A DNA stretch of 64,000 nucleotides from JALSKU01 sp964556545 (lineage in GTDB: Bacteria; Campylobacterota; Campylobacteria; Campylobacterales; JALSKU01). The notes below the pieces were generated by a model, which worked only from the letters and a program-made list of their open reading frames with translations, had not been told where the DNA came from and searched no databases. A program made the position numbers and the translations under genes. Shown here piece after piece: positions 43,858 to 52,452 of this stretch (positions are counted from its first letter, which is position 1; each line of letters starts with the position of its first letter). Location of the stretch: contig CAZKWE010000009.1 of the NCBI GenBank assembly GCA_964556545.1, forward strand, positions 21,938 to 85,937, read 5' to 3'.

Positions 43858-44588
43858 TTTATTATCCCTACATTAAGATATTTTCGCATTTTTTTTATCT
43901 CTTTTAAATCTATACTTTTTTGCAAGAGTGATTTTCTATCATCTTTATACATTTTTCCAAAAGGAGAGGATATGAGTGAACTTTTTGCCATATCGCTATC
44001 GGCACTGTTGGCTATACAAACAAAACATTGGTTTGCCAAAGACAGAGCATTGCCTAAAATCTCAAGATGTTTTTTTCTAAGTTTACCCCAAAGAGAAGGT
44101 ACCAATACAATATCAGCCCCTTGTATTCTTTTCCAAATATCAATAAATCTAAGTTCAAAACAGATGATAATGGCATATTTTATACCTTCAATCTCAAAAA
44201 TTTTTATATCTTCCGCTTTGCCGGCTTTAAAATATTTATCCTCATTGCCAAATTTAAACAGTTGGTATTTGTCTCTTTGAAAAGCCAATTTCCCATTATG
44301 ATAAACTTTTGCTCTGTTTACAAATGCATTGCCATCTTTTTCCATCATGGTTAAAGATATGGTTTTGTCTTTTGATAATTGTTTTATCTCATTTTTAATC
44401 TCTTTTGAAAAATCAACCGCCTTTTGCATATTTTGATAGCAAAAATTACTTAGACACAGCTCCGGTGCGGTTATGATGGAATTTTTTGGAGATTTTTTTA
44501 CAAGTGAAGAGAATTTTTTAAAATTCTCTTCAAAATCAAACTCTTTATAGTTAAACTGAAGTGCAACCAACTTTTTAGAAGTCATCAA
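43854..44588 (-). CDS. Carbon-nitrogen hydrolase (nitrilase superfamily)
   Basis: A 244-residue amidase-type enzyme with the full catalytic triad: Glu in ITAPELCLSNF near 43, Lys in FQRDKYQLFKFG near 107, and Cys in YAIIICFELRF near 143. The exact amide or nitrile substrate is not evident; omega-amidase-like or formamidase-like roles are possible. It starts inside the end of nrdB (14-base overlap) and overlaps pcm by 4 bases, so it belongs to a purM-nrdB-nitrilase-pcm run. Confidence 0.85.
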   Translation of the reverse strand: MMTSKKLVALQFNYKEFDFEENFKKFSSLVKKSPKNSIITAPELCLSNFCYQNMQKAVDFSKEIKNEIKQLSKDKTISLTMMEKDGNAFVNRAKVYHNGKLAFQRDKYQLFKFGNEDKYFKAGKAEDIKIFEIEGIKYAIIICFELRFIDIWKRIQGADIVLVPSLWGKLRKKHLEILGNALSLANQCFVCIANSADSDMAKSSLISSPFGKMYKDDRKSLLQKSIDLKEIKKMRKYLNVGIIN

Positions 44589-45594
44589 AAGTTAGACTTC
44601 CTTTGGAATAGTTTGTAACATTTCCTTCAAAAAAATTAGTTTTTTGATCATTAAACTTGCTAAAACTGTCAACCCATTTTATAGGATGTCTTGCATCATA
44701 CAAAGGTTTTAATCCTACTGCCTTAAGTCTGTCATTGGCAAGATATTTTATATATTCATCTATGATATCATCAGTAAGCCCGAGTATTTGTCCGTTTGTT
44801 ATATATTTTCCCCAAGCTATTTCAAGTTTTACCGCTTCTTCAAACATATGATAAACTTCATCTATAAGTTCATTTGTAAAAAGATCCGGTCTCTCTCTTT
44901 TTGTTGCATTTATCATATTTTGAAAAAGAAGGAGATGCGTTACTTCGTCTCTTTGAATAAATCTTATCATTTGTGCGGAGCCCAGCATCTTGCCACTTCT
45001 TGCAAGAGTGTAAAAAAAGGTAAAACCACTATAAAAATAAAGACCCTCCAGGATTTGGTTGGCAAACATTGCTTTTACTATATTGTCTTCAGTTGGATTT
45101 TCTGCCAAGTTTTCATAAACACTTGCTATATAGTCATTTTTACCTTTTAACTGTTTGTCGCTTCTCCACATTTCGTATATTTCATCGGTATTGCTTGAAA
45201 TACTGTCAACCATAACCGCATAGCTTTGAGAGTGCAGGGCTTCTTCGTAGGCTTGTCTTACAAGTATAAGATTGATTTCAGGTGTTGTTATAAAAGGATT
45301 TACATTGTCTATAAGATTGTTTGTTTGCAAAGAATCCATAAAAATAAGCTGAGAAAGAGCTTTGTCATAGGAGATTTTCTCCTGTTCGGTTAAAAGCTTG
45401 TAATCTCTTACATCCTGTGTCATATCAACCTCTTTTGGAAACCATGTATTGTTTAACATCATATCCCATAGATTGTATGCCCATTGGTATTTTATTTTGT
45501 TTAATTCAAAAATTCCTGTTGGGTTTCCTCCGAAAATTTTTCTGTCGCTTACTCCTTCTTTTGAGTCAGGATTATATATCTTTTTTCTCTCCAC
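44575..45594 (-). CDS. nrdB: Ribonucleoside-diphosphate reductase beta subunit (class I)
   Basis: Radical-bearing small subunit of the oxygen-dependent reductase, 339 residues. Iron ligands lie in DSLQTNNL, VRQAYEEALHSQSY (Glu-x-x-His type) and FIQRDEVTHLLLFQNM. The ferritin-like helices are complete. The large subunit nrdA is not in the window. With NrdD/NrdG at 21-24 kb, the organism can make deoxynucleotides with or without oxygen. Confidence 0.94.
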   Translation of the reverse strand: MERKKIYNPDSKEGVSDRKIFGGNPTGIFELNKIKYQWAYNLWDMMLNNTWFPKEVDMTQDVRDYKLLTEQEKISYDKALSQLIFMDSLQTNNLIDNVNPFITTPEINLILVRQAYEEALHSQSYAVMVDSISSNTDEIYEMWRSDKQLKGKNDYIASVYENLAENPTEDNIVKAMFANQILEGLYFYSGFTFFYTLARSGKMLGSAQMIRFIQRDEVTHLLLFQNMINATKRERPDLFTNELIDEVYHMFEEAVKLEIAWGKYITNGQILGLTDDIIDEYIKYLANDRLKAVGLKPLYDARHPIKWVDSFSKFNDQKTNFFEGNVTNYSKGSLTFDDF

Positions 45595-45604
45595 TTTTTT
45601 CTCC

Positions 45605-46603
45605 TTAAGCCATTTTTACTTTTTTATCACCTTTTTGAATTTCTCCTATGATATATCCGTCAGAATTATCCAAAATCTTTTGTACATTTTTTTTATCTGC
45701 TATTAAAACCATGCCGACTCCCATATTGAAAGTTCTGAACATTTCTTCTTCGTCTATAAAATTACTCATATATTCAAAAATGGGAAGAATTTTTATATCA
45801 TCTTTTTTTACAACCGCCATCATATCATTTGGCAGTGCTCTGGGAAGATTTTCAGTAATTCCGCCCCCTGTTATGTGTGCCAAAGCATTAATGTACGGTT
45901 TTAGTTTTTTAAAAGTTTTTACATATATTTTTGTCGGCTCAAGCAGTATGTCTATAAGTTTTTTATCTTCAAATTTATCTTCAAATTTATGTTTCATTTT
46001 ATCAAAAAACAGTTTTCTAACAAGTGAAAAACCATTTGAATGTATGCCGGAGCTAGGAAGTGCTATAAGTATATCCCCCTCTTTGACTCTGCTTACCCTG
46101 TCAAGTTCGTCTTTTTCGGCAATACCTACGGCAAATCCGGCAAGATCGAAATCATCTTTTTGGTACATTCCCGGCATCTCCGCCGTTTCCCCTCCTATAA
46201 GAGCACACTCACTTTGCAAACATCCCTCGCTTATGCCTTTTACTATGGCAGTTGACTCATCAACAATAAGTTTGGAAGTGGCATAATAATCAAGAAAAAA
46301 CATAGGAGTTGCAAAATTGCAAATAAGATCATTTACACACATAGCAACCAAATCTATGCCAACCGTGTCAAACTTTTTAGCCTCGATTGCAAGTTTTAAT
46401 TTTGTTCCCACTCCGTCAGTAGCACCAAGGATAACAGGCTTGGTGTATCCGCCCGGAAGTTCATAAGCTCCCGCAAAAGAGCCGATGCCTCCTAAAACTT
46501 GAGCATTGAAAGTTTTTTTTACATAAGGTTTTATCTCTTCAACAAACCTAACACCCTCATCTATGTCAACACCTGAATCTTTATAACTTAATTTATCATT
46601 CAT
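45605..46603 (-). CDS. purM: Phosphoribosylformylglycinamidine cyclo-ligase
   Basis: Fifth step of purine synthesis, making aminoimidazole ribonucleotide with ATP. The 332 residues begin LSYKDSGVDIDEGVRFVEEI and show LGATDGVGTKLKLA, CVNDLICNFATPMFFLDYYA, GGETAEMPGMY and ITGGGITENLPR. It ends 11 bases before nrdB, which uses the AAGGAG between them. Confidence 0.96.
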   Translation of the reverse strand: MNDKLSYKDSGVDIDEGVRFVEEIKPYVKKTFNAQVLGGIGSFAGAYELPGGYTKPVILGATDGVGTKLKLAIEAKKFDTVGIDLVAMCVNDLICNFATPMFFLDYYATSKLIVDESTAIVKGISEGCLQSECALIGGETAEMPGMYQKDDFDLAGFAVGIAEKDELDRVSRVKEGDILIALPSSGIHSNGFSLVRKLFFDKMKHKFEDKFEDKKLIDILLEPTKIYVKTFKKLKPYINALAHITGGGITENLPRALPNDMMAVVKKDDIKILPIFEYMSNFIDEEEMFRTFNMGVGMVLIADKKNVQKILDNSDGYIIGEIQKGDKKVKMA

Positions 46604-46624
46604 AATAACTCTTTTCTTATCTTT

Positions 46625-46846
46625 TTAATCTTTCCAACTACAAGGAGGAAATATTTTTTTAAAAAACCAAATTGAAGGGCAAAAATTGGTAAATGCCCAT
46701 ATAAGTAGCATAACTATTACAAAAGATTGCAATACTACGGCAACTTGAAACATACTTTTATCACCATTTGCTCCCATGGCAAAAAGATACATTATAATTC
46801 CAAGAACTATAGCAGTTAAAATTCTTTGCATTCTTTGATAGCACAT
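46625..46846 (-). CDS. Small membrane protein, DUF2892-like
   Basis: I start at the ATG at 46846, after AAAAGGAGGCATAT, rather than ten codons earlier, giving 73 residues. It has CYQRMQRIL at the start, two membrane helices (about 8-27 and 36-57) and a tail NFCPSIWFFKKIFPPC that resembles the FCPLY segment of DUF2892/YgaP-like membrane proteins. Function unknown. It diverges from coaE and lies before purM on the same strand. Confidence 0.65.
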   Translation of the reverse strand: MCYQRMQRILTAIVLGIIMYLFAMGANGDKSMFQVAVVLQSFVIVMLLIWAFTNFCPSIWFFKKIFPPCSWKD

Positions 46847-46913
46847 ATATGCCTCCTTTTTTATGTAGGGTATCAATTAGTTATTTTATCCAATTTGTGA
46901 TAAAATACAGATT

Positions 46914-47492
46914 ATGAAATTGATAATAACAGGCGGTATTGCTACAGGAAAAAGTACGGTTTGTAAAATTTTTAAAGAATCGGGTTATGAAGTAGTGGAT
47001 GCTGATAAGATTGCTCATCAAGAGCTTGAAAATTCAAAAGATGAAATAGTAAGAATTTTTGGAAATAAAATTGTTACAAATGGCAAAATTGATAGAAAAA
47101 AACTTGGGAATATTATTTTTGCAGATAAGAAAAGCAAGAGTAAACTTGAGAAGGTATTGCATCCGAAGATTAGAAAAGAGATAGAAAAAACTGTTGAAAT
47201 TTTGGAAAAAGAGGGTAAAAAATATATAGTTGACATTCCACTTTATTTTGAAAGCGGGAAGTATAAAGCTGATAAAGTCATACTTGTTTATGCTCCGAAA
47301 AAACTACAGCTTCAAAGAGTGATGCAAAGAGACAAACTCTCCGAAAAAGAAGCCCTTGAGCGAATAGAAAGCCAAATAAAAATAGAGGCAAAAAAACAAA
47401 TGAGCGATTTAGTTATAGAAAATTCAAAAGATATAGAAAAATTAAAAGATGAGGTTAAAAATGCAATTTTCCAAATACAGTGCAAGTGGTAA
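46914..47492 (+). CDS. coaE: Dephospho-CoA kinase
   Basis: Last step of coenzyme A synthesis, phosphorylating dephospho-CoA. The 192 residues start with a P-loop, IITGGIATGKSTVCK, followed by VVDADKIAHQ, LEKVLHPKIRKEIE and the lid segment QRVMQRDKLSEKEALERIESQ. The 3' end overlaps dapF by 32 bases. Confidence 0.95.
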   Translation: MKLIITGGIATGKSTVCKIFKESGYEVVDADKIAHQELENSKDEIVRIFGNKIVTNGKIDRKKLGNIIFADKKSKSKLEKVLHPKIRKEIEKTVEILEKEGKKYIVDIPLYFESGKYKADKVILVYAPKKLQLQRVMQRDKLSEKEALERIESQIKIEAKKQMSDLVIENSKDIEKLKDEVKNAIFQIQCKW

Positions 47493-48213
47493 TGATTTTG
47501 TCATATTTTATACATTTTTGGAAGCCGACAGGAGTGAATTGGCAAAAAAATTATGTCATAGACAGTTCGGTATAGGAGCAGACGGTCTTGTTGTCATACT
47601 TCCCGGTGATAAAAAAGAAGAGTATGATTTTAAGTGGCAATTTTACAACAGTGACGGCAGTGAAGCGGCAATGTGCGGTAATGCAAGCAGAGCAGTAGCA
47701 CACTATGCTTTTATCAACGGATTGTGTAAAAAGAGTACGAAATTTCTTACCAAAGCCGGCATTATTGAAGCTGAAGTTGAAGGTGATATCGTAGAATCGG
47801 CTTTAAGTGAGACAAAGATACTAAAAGAAGAATTTGAAGAGAGTGGTTTTACATGGTCTTTTTATGATACCGGTGTTCCGCATCTTGTTACTTTTGTTGA
47901 TGATTTAAATGCTTATGACAAAAAACTTTGTATATATATGAGAAATAAATACAATGCCAATGTAAATTATGCCAAACTTGAAAAAGGAAAAATGTATGTA
48001 AGAACCTATGAAAGAGGGGTAGAAGATGAAACACTTGCCTGCGGCACAGGTATGGCGGCTTGTTTTTTTAGTGCTCTTAGAAAAAAACTTATAGGTAATT
48101 TTATAGAGGTTTATCCAAAAAGCCAAGAAAGATTAATCTTATCTTATAAAAATAATAAAATATATTTTAAAGGAAAAGTTGTAAAAGTTTTTGATATAAT
48201 AGAATATATATAA
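47461..48213 (+). CDS. dapF: Diaminopimelate epimerase
   Basis: Converts LL- to meso-diaminopimelate for lysine and peptidoglycan. The ATG at 47461 gives MQFSKYSASGNDFVIF, matching the family start; GATGAGGTTAAAA precedes it. The 250 residues carry both catalytic cysteines: NSDGSEAAMCGNASRA near 70 and ETLACGTGMAACFF near 193. It lies inside the end of coaE by 32 bases. Confidence 0.95.
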   Translation: MQFSKYSASGNDFVIFYTFLEADRSELAKKLCHRQFGIGADGLVVILPGDKKEEYDFKWQFYNSDGSEAAMCGNASRAVAHYAFINGLCKKSTKFLTKAGIIEAEVEGDIVESALSETKILKEEFEESGFTWSFYDTGVPHLVTFVDDLNAYDKKLCIYMRNKYNANVNYAKLEKGKMYVRTYERGVEDETLACGTGMAACFFSALRKKLIGNFIEVYPKSQERLILSYKNNKIYFKGKVVKVFDIIEYI

Positions 48214-48230
48214 TAAAGCAGGAGAGATAA

Positions 48231-48998
48231 TTGAAGAAAATTTTAGCGATATTTTTGCTATTTTCAACACTTGTTTTTGCCGGAGGATTGCCATCTTGGT
48301 ACTATAAGATAAAAAATGTCTCCACTCAAAAACAAAAATTTGTCGAGATTATATTGCCACTTATAAAAAAAGCAAATAAAAAAACTTTGGCACAAAGAAG
48401 ATTTGTTGAAAATTTTTTTGACAAACTTGAAAAAAAAGGTTTTAAAGCTATAAAAAAAGATGAGCTTAAAAAATTGGTAAAATTATCCAAGAAGTATAAA
48501 ATAAAACATTTGTTTGACAAATTCGAGTATCTTCTAAAAATAGACAAGGTGCCCGAGTCCTTAGCTCTGACACAGGCTGCTATAGAGAGTGCTTGGGGGA
48601 AAAGCAGATTTGCTAAATATGCCAACAATATCTTTGGTCAGTGGACTTTTAAAGCAAAGGGCTTGGTGCCGGAACACAGAGCAGAGGGAAAAACCCACAA
48701 GATAAAAATATTTCCATCTTTGCAAGTTTCAGTAAATGCATATATTGCCAATTTAAACAGGAATAGAGCATATAAAAATTTTAGATTTCAAAGATATCAG
48801 GCAAGACTTTTAAATGAAATGTACAGCGGTCTTGATGCTGCAGAAACTTTAAGAGAATATTCTGAACTAAAAGAGAAGTATGTGCATATGATAAAGAAAT
48901 TTATGCAAAAAAACCGATTTTTAAAATATGACACCATAGATAAAAACAGCAATACGAAAAACAATGTGCTAATGTTTGCACTTAATCGGAATTTTTAA
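48231..48998 (+). CDS. Bax-like glucosaminidase-domain protein
   Basis: A secreted 255-residue protein with a signal peptide (about 1-17, ending TLVFA) and a glucosaminidase-type peptidoglycan hydrolase domain. The motif ALTQAAIESAWGKSRFAKYANNIFGQWTF near 103-131 contains the catalytic Glu; SLQVSVNAYIANLNRNRAY follows. It likely trims cell-wall glycan strands. The start is TTG 48231 after CAGGAGAGATAA. It follows dapF by 17 bases, fitting a cell-wall theme. Confidence 0.85.
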   Translation: MKKILAIFLLFSTLVFAGGLPSWYYKIKNVSTQKQKFVEIILPLIKKANKKTLAQRRFVENFFDKLEKKGFKAIKKDELKKLVKLSKKYKIKHLFDKFEYLLKIDKVPESLALTQAAIESAWGKSRFAKYANNIFGQWTFKAKGLVPEHRAEGKTHKIKIFPSLQVSVNAYIANLNRNRAYKNFRFQRYQARLLNEMYSGLDAAETLREYSELKEKYVHMIKKFMQKNRFLKYDTIDKNSNTKNNVLMFALNRNF

Positions 48999-49011
48999 GC
49001 TTATCCACAAA

Positions 49012-49056
49012 ATTCCCTTTTTATACAATGTTTTAACGATATGATAAAAAGGGAAT
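49012..49056. repeat. Long inverted repeat after the Bax-like gene
   Basis: Perfect 13-base arms, ATTCCCTTTTTAT (49012-49024) and its complement (49044-49056), with a 19-base loop. It begins 14 bases after the Bax-like stop. It may end that transcript, although no T-run follows on the plus strand. The rest of the gap to 49202 is AT-rich, with AAGGAGGT at 49191-49198. Confidence 0.55.
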
Positions 49057-49202
49057 CCCCCTTCTGTCTAAAAAGACTCATAGATATTTTATAAAATATT
49101 ATTAAACATAATTTCAGTATTAATTTAAAATTTTTATGTTAGAATTTTTTAAGTAGGGTAAAATTACAAAAAGAATGAAAACTTAAGTTTAAGGAGGTTT
49201 AA

Positions 49203-50255
49203 GGTAAAAGATTTTTAAAATTGTCTGTCGGCATAGCTGCTGTTTTTTTATTTTTTAGTGGTTGTGCTCCCTCAATGTCAACCGGAGCTCCGGAGGCAAA
49301 AACAACAGCAACAGGATCGGCCGGCGGATCAAATGCACAAAATGCAAACAAAGGTTTGGAAAAATGTAAATCTCCTCTTGGTACTTTGGCTATCTATGAA
49401 GATAAATCAGAGCCTTGGTATCAACAACTCAGAAATGATTATAGACTTCCGTCAACCATACCGGTTATAAGACTTTTGGCACAGCAATCAAACTGTTTTG
49501 TTATAGTTGAAAGAGGAAAAGCCATGAAACAAATGATGGCTGAGAGAGAACTTATGAAATCAGGAGAATTAAGAGGAAGTTCCAATTTTAGAAAGGGACA
49601 AATGGTTGCAGCTGATTATACGATGACACCTTCTATTACATTTAGTCCAAACAATACTGGAGGAGTGGGAGGAGCTATCGGTGCACTTTTTGGCTCCGTT
49701 GTCGGAGGTGTAGCAGGCAGCATAAAAACAAGTGACGCAAGTACGGTTTTAACTCTTGTTGATAACAGAACCGGTGTTCAGCTTGCTGTAGCAGAAGGAA
49801 GTGCGAGAAATACTGATTTTAATCTTCTGGGAGGAATAGGACTTTCAACTACTGTTGGGGTAGGAGCTTATACAAAAACTCCACAAGGTAAAGTTATAGT
49901 GGCAGCTTTTACTGACTCAATGAACAATATTATAAAAGCAGTTAAAGCCTATAAGGCACAGCATGTTAAAGGCGGGCTTGGAAATGGAGGTAATCTTTCA
50001 GTTGACGGCCCTGACAATACGGGACTTTTACAAAGTTATGAAGGTGTTATTGTTAAAAGAGTTTATGACAAACCAAGCGGTCTTTGGAAATACAAAATAA
50101 TAACAAAAGATAAAAAACAATCTTTTGATTTTACAAGTAAAAAAAAGATTATGTATAAATATGATTTGATTAAATTTAACTTAGTTGATGGAAAGGTGGA
50201 TCCGGACTCTTTAAAGCTTTTGGAGAGAAGATATTACCAAAAATATTGGCAATAA
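49203..50255 (+). CDS. CsgG/HfaB-like outer-membrane lipoprotein with no visible start codon
   Basis: A lipoprotein related to CsgG, the pore-forming secretion protein, with the segments VIERGKAMKQMMAERELMKSG-like (near 100-120) and ADYTMTPSITF. The frame upstream of TTG 49221 reads GKRFLK, a perfect signal-peptide n-region, followed by LSVGIAAVFLFFSGC with the lipid cysteine. AAGGAGGT (49191-49198) is placed for a start at 49203, but that codon is GGT. TTG 49221 would give 344 residues but leaves 22 bases from the Shine-Dalgarno and no basic residues. Possible mutation, sequencing error or unusual start. Confidence 0.7.
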   Translation, partial: GKRFLKLSVGIAAVFLFFSGCAPSMSTGAPEAKTTATGSAGGSNAQNANKGLEKCKSPLGTLAIYEDKSEPWYQQLRNDYRLPSTIPVIRLLAQQSNCFVIVERGKAMKQMMAERELMKSGELRGSSNFRKGQMVAADYTMTPSITFSPNNTGGVGGAIGALFGSVVGGVAGSIKTSDASTVLTLVDNRTGVQLAVAEGSARNTDFNLLGGIGLSTTVGVGAYTKTPQGKVIVAAFTDSMNNIIKAVKAYKAQHVKGGLGNGGNLSVDGPDNTGLLQSYEGVIVKRVYDKPSGLWKYKIITKDKKQSFDFTSKKKIMYKYDLIKFNLVDGKVDPDSLKLLERRYYQKYWQ

Positions 50256-50262
50256 ATTTTGT

Positions 50263-50289
50263 ATCAGCACAGACTTTGTTTGTGCTGAT
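50263..50289 (+). terminator. Terminator after the CsgG-like gene
   Basis: Stem ATCAGCACA/TGTGCTGAT (50263-50271 and 50281-50289) with a 9-base loop, followed by TTTATATA. It lies between convergent genes and reaches the prfA stop codon, so it may serve both strands. Confidence 0.7.
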
Positions 50290-50290
50290 T

Positions 50291-51358
50291 TTATATACCT
50301 GCTTCTTTTATAGCTTCGGTTTGATAGTGGGTTATAAGGGGATCAATTATCTCATCAAAAAGTCCGCCTTGCATGATGGCATCCAATCTGTAAAGTGTTA
50401 GATTGATCCTGTGGTCTGTTATTCTGTTTTGAGGGTAATTATAAGTTCTAATACGTCCGCTTCTGTCCCCTGTGCCTACTTGGGTTTTTCTTATATCTGC
50501 ATTTTCTTTTGCTTTTTCCTGCATTTCAAGCTCGTAAAGTCGTGCTTTTAAGACTTTCATTGCTTTATCTTTATTTTTATGCTGAGATTTTTGATCTTGA
50601 TTGGTTACTACTATGCCGGTTGGTATGTGGGTTATTCTAACGGCACTATCGGTTGTATTTACACATTGACCTCCGCATCCGCTTGCTCTCATAACATCAA
50701 TTTTTAAATCATTCGGATTTATATCTATTTCAACATCATCCACTTCAGGCATTATAGCAACAGTAATGGCTGAAGTATGCACCCTTCCTTGAGATTCTGT
50801 TTGAGGCACTCTTTGTACTCTGTGAGTTCCGCCTTCATACTTTAATCTGCTATAAGCACCCTTACCTTTTATGAGAACAATTATCTCTTTAAAGCCGCCG
50901 GCACTTCCTTCGCTACTGGAGATAATTTCACTTTTCCAATCTCTAAGTTCAACATATCTAAGATAAGCTTTAAAAAGATCTTCAACAAATAAAGCAGCTT
51001 CATCACCGCCTGTTCCGGCTCTTAACTCAAGATAGACATTTCTGTCATCATTTGGATCTTTTGGAAGGAGAAGAAGTTTTATATCTTCTTCAAGTTCAAT
51101 TTTTTTCGGTTCAAGTTCTTTAAGTTCTTCTTTTGCAAGTTCACATAATTCACTGTCTTCTAAAAGCTCTTTGTTTTCTTTGATGCTTTCGCAAATATTT
51201 ATATATTCTTCGGTTTTATTTTTTATGGATTCAAGTTCTGACTGCTCTTTTGACAGAGCAGTCATTTTTTCTATATCGTTTGCAATGTCAGGAGAGCTAA
51301 GCAGCTTGGTTATTTCATCATATCTATCTAAAAAAGGAGATAATTTCTCTCTTAACAT
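50291..51358 (-). CDS. prfA: Peptide chain release factor 1
   Basis: Recognises UAA and UAG and triggers peptide release. The 355 residues include the tripeptide anticodon region RVQRVPQTESQGRVHTS (PxT type, as in RF1 not RF2) near 185-200 and the catalytic GGQ in SGCGGQCVNTTDSAVR near 228-243. The GGQ is flanked by two cysteines, slightly unusual. It follows rpsT by 14 bases on the same strand. Confidence 0.96.
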   Translation of the reverse strand: MLREKLSPFLDRYDEITKLLSSPDIANDIEKMTALSKEQSELESIKNKTEEYINICESIKENKELLEDSELCELAKEELKELEPKKIELEEDIKLLLLPKDPNDDRNVYLELRAGTGGDEAALFVEDLFKAYLRYVELRDWKSEIISSSEGSAGGFKEIIVLIKGKGAYSRLKYEGGTHRVQRVPQTESQGRVHTSAITVAIMPEVDDVEIDINPNDLKIDVMRASGCGGQCVNTTDSAVRITHIPTGIVVTNQDQKSQHKNKDKAMKVLKARLYELEMQEKAKENADIRKTQVGTGDRSGRIRTYNYPQNRITDHRINLTLYRLDAIMQGGLFDEIIDPLITHYQTEAIKEAGI

Positions 51359-51372
51359 TGTATTGCTATAAG

Positions 51373-51645
51373 TTATGCGGCAGTTGTTAAGTTGTTTACA
51401 AGATTATGAAGTCTGCTCACTTTTCTGGCAGCTGTATTTTTCTTTAAAACGCCTTTACTTACATATTTGTGTAAGTTTTTGTTAGCTTTTTTGAAAGCTT
51501 CTGCGGCGGCTTCTGCGTTGCCTTCCGCTACTGCTGTTTCAACAGCTTTTGTTATATTTTTAATTCTGGTTCTGTAAAATCTGTTTCTCTCAGTTCTTTT
51601 TTTGGTTTGTCTGATTCTTTTTTCAGCAGACTTGTGATTTGCCAT
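51373..51645 (-). CDS. rpsT: 30S ribosomal protein S20
   Basis: A 90-residue basic helical protein that binds 16S rRNA. ANHKSAEKRIRQTKKRTERN at the N-terminus and KGVLKKNTAARKVSRLHNLVN near the C-terminus are diagnostic. AAAGGAAACTTTT precedes the ATG. Together with prfA it forms a translation-related pair, as in other Campylobacterota. Confidence 0.97.
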   Translation of the reverse strand: MANHKSAEKRIRQTKKRTERNRFYRTRIKNITKAVETAVAEGNAEAAAEAFKKANKNLHKYVSKGVLKKNTAARKVSRLHNLVNNLTTAA

Positions 51646-51679
51646 AAAAGTTTCCTTTGTTAAATTTTTTAAGGTATGG

Positions 51680-51685
51680 ATTATA
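51680..51685 (-). promoter_or_regulatory. Promoter -10 box of rpsT-prfA
   Basis: TATAAT on the minus strand (AGTATAATCC), 35 bases before the rpsT start. No convincing -35. The remainder of the 181-base gap to glnB shows nothing else I can name. Confidence 0.55.
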
Positions 51686-51826
51686 CTAAAAAATTAATTA
51701 AATATAACTGAAAATATTTGAGTTTAGCAAGATGCCTTGTCTGTAATTTTTAGAGCTATTTTTCAATAACTAAATAGTTGAAATTTAATTTCTTTACTAT
51801 GTATATCTGTCATTAAAACGGGTTGT

Positions 51827-52165
51827 TTATATCGCTTCTTCGTTTTCTTCGTTGGTTCTGATTCTTATAACTCTTTCAATAGAGCTTACAAATATCTTTC
51901 CGTCTCCAATTTTTCCAGTTCTTGCCGATCTTATGATAGCTTCAATCGCTTTATCGACATCATCTTCTTTTACGATAATTTCTATTTTGATTTTCGGTAA
52001 AAAGTCAACCACATATTCCGCACCTCTGTATAGTTCGCTATGACCCTGTTGTCTTCCATAGCCTTTTACTTCACTGACGGTCATACCGCTTACTTCAACT
52101 TCGCCCAGGGCGTCTTTGACATCTTCAAGTTTAAAAGGCTTTATAATTGCTTCAATTTTTTTCAT
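51827..52165 (-). CDS. glnB: Nitrogen regulatory protein P-II
   Basis: Trimeric sensor of 2-oxoglutarate and ATP/ADP that controls nitrogen assimilation partners. The 112 residues match the family: MKKIEAIIKPFKLEDVKDAL, the T-loop GYGRQQGHSELYRGAEYVVDFLPK with the modifiable Tyr51 region, and RTGKIGDGKIFVSSIERVIRIRT. ACAGGAGAAT precedes the ATG. No amtB or glnA is adjacent, so its target is not shown. Confidence 0.95.
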   Translation of the reverse strand: MKKIEAIIKPFKLEDVKDALGEVEVSGMTVSEVKGYGRQQGHSELYRGAEYVVDFLPKIKIEIIVKEDDVDKAIEAIIRSARTGKIGDGKIFVSSIERVIRIRTNEENEEAI

Positions 52166-52422
52166 ACTGCATTCTCCTGTAAAATAGTTAAATCCCCTGA
52201 AAATATTTATAGTTTGTCAGAGAATTTATAATGATATTTTACTATTTTTTATATTTATTTTTAATAAAGGGTGTCTCTAATAGCCTCAAAAATACAAATA
52301 TCGCATCACAATTATGTACAGATTATTTTAAATATATTAAAAAATTATAGTTTAATATATATTTAAAAAATTTTACAGCTTTGCTAAAGTTTTTTGAGTG
52401 TAGAATTATATGATAAAAACAC

Positions 52423-52436
52423 CGGTAATATTACCG
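52423..52436. promoter_or_regulatory. Palindrome upstream of nuoG
   Basis: CGGTAATATTACCG is a perfect 14-base palindrome ending 16 bases before the nuoG ATG (52453). It lies just after an AT-rich promoter-like stretch (TTATATGATA). It could be a repressor site or a short mRNA hairpin near the ribosome binding site. The rest of the 287-base gap from glnB is AT-rich without recognisable genes. Confidence 0.45.
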
Positions 52437-52452
52437 ATAAAAAGCAGGGATT

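Noticed and set aside
45648..46286. Plus-strand 212-codon open frame opposite purM
   Set aside because: Antisense of purM; Ser/Phe-rich translation without family features.
49001..49009. Consensus DnaA box as a second origin
   Set aside because: A single 9-mer in an AT-rich genome is weak evidence; the clustered boxes are at dnaA.
50291..51358. prfA as a possible RF2 (prfB)
   Set aside because: The codon-recognition tripeptide is PxT-type, there is no in-frame stop or frameshift site, and the protein matches RF1 in length.
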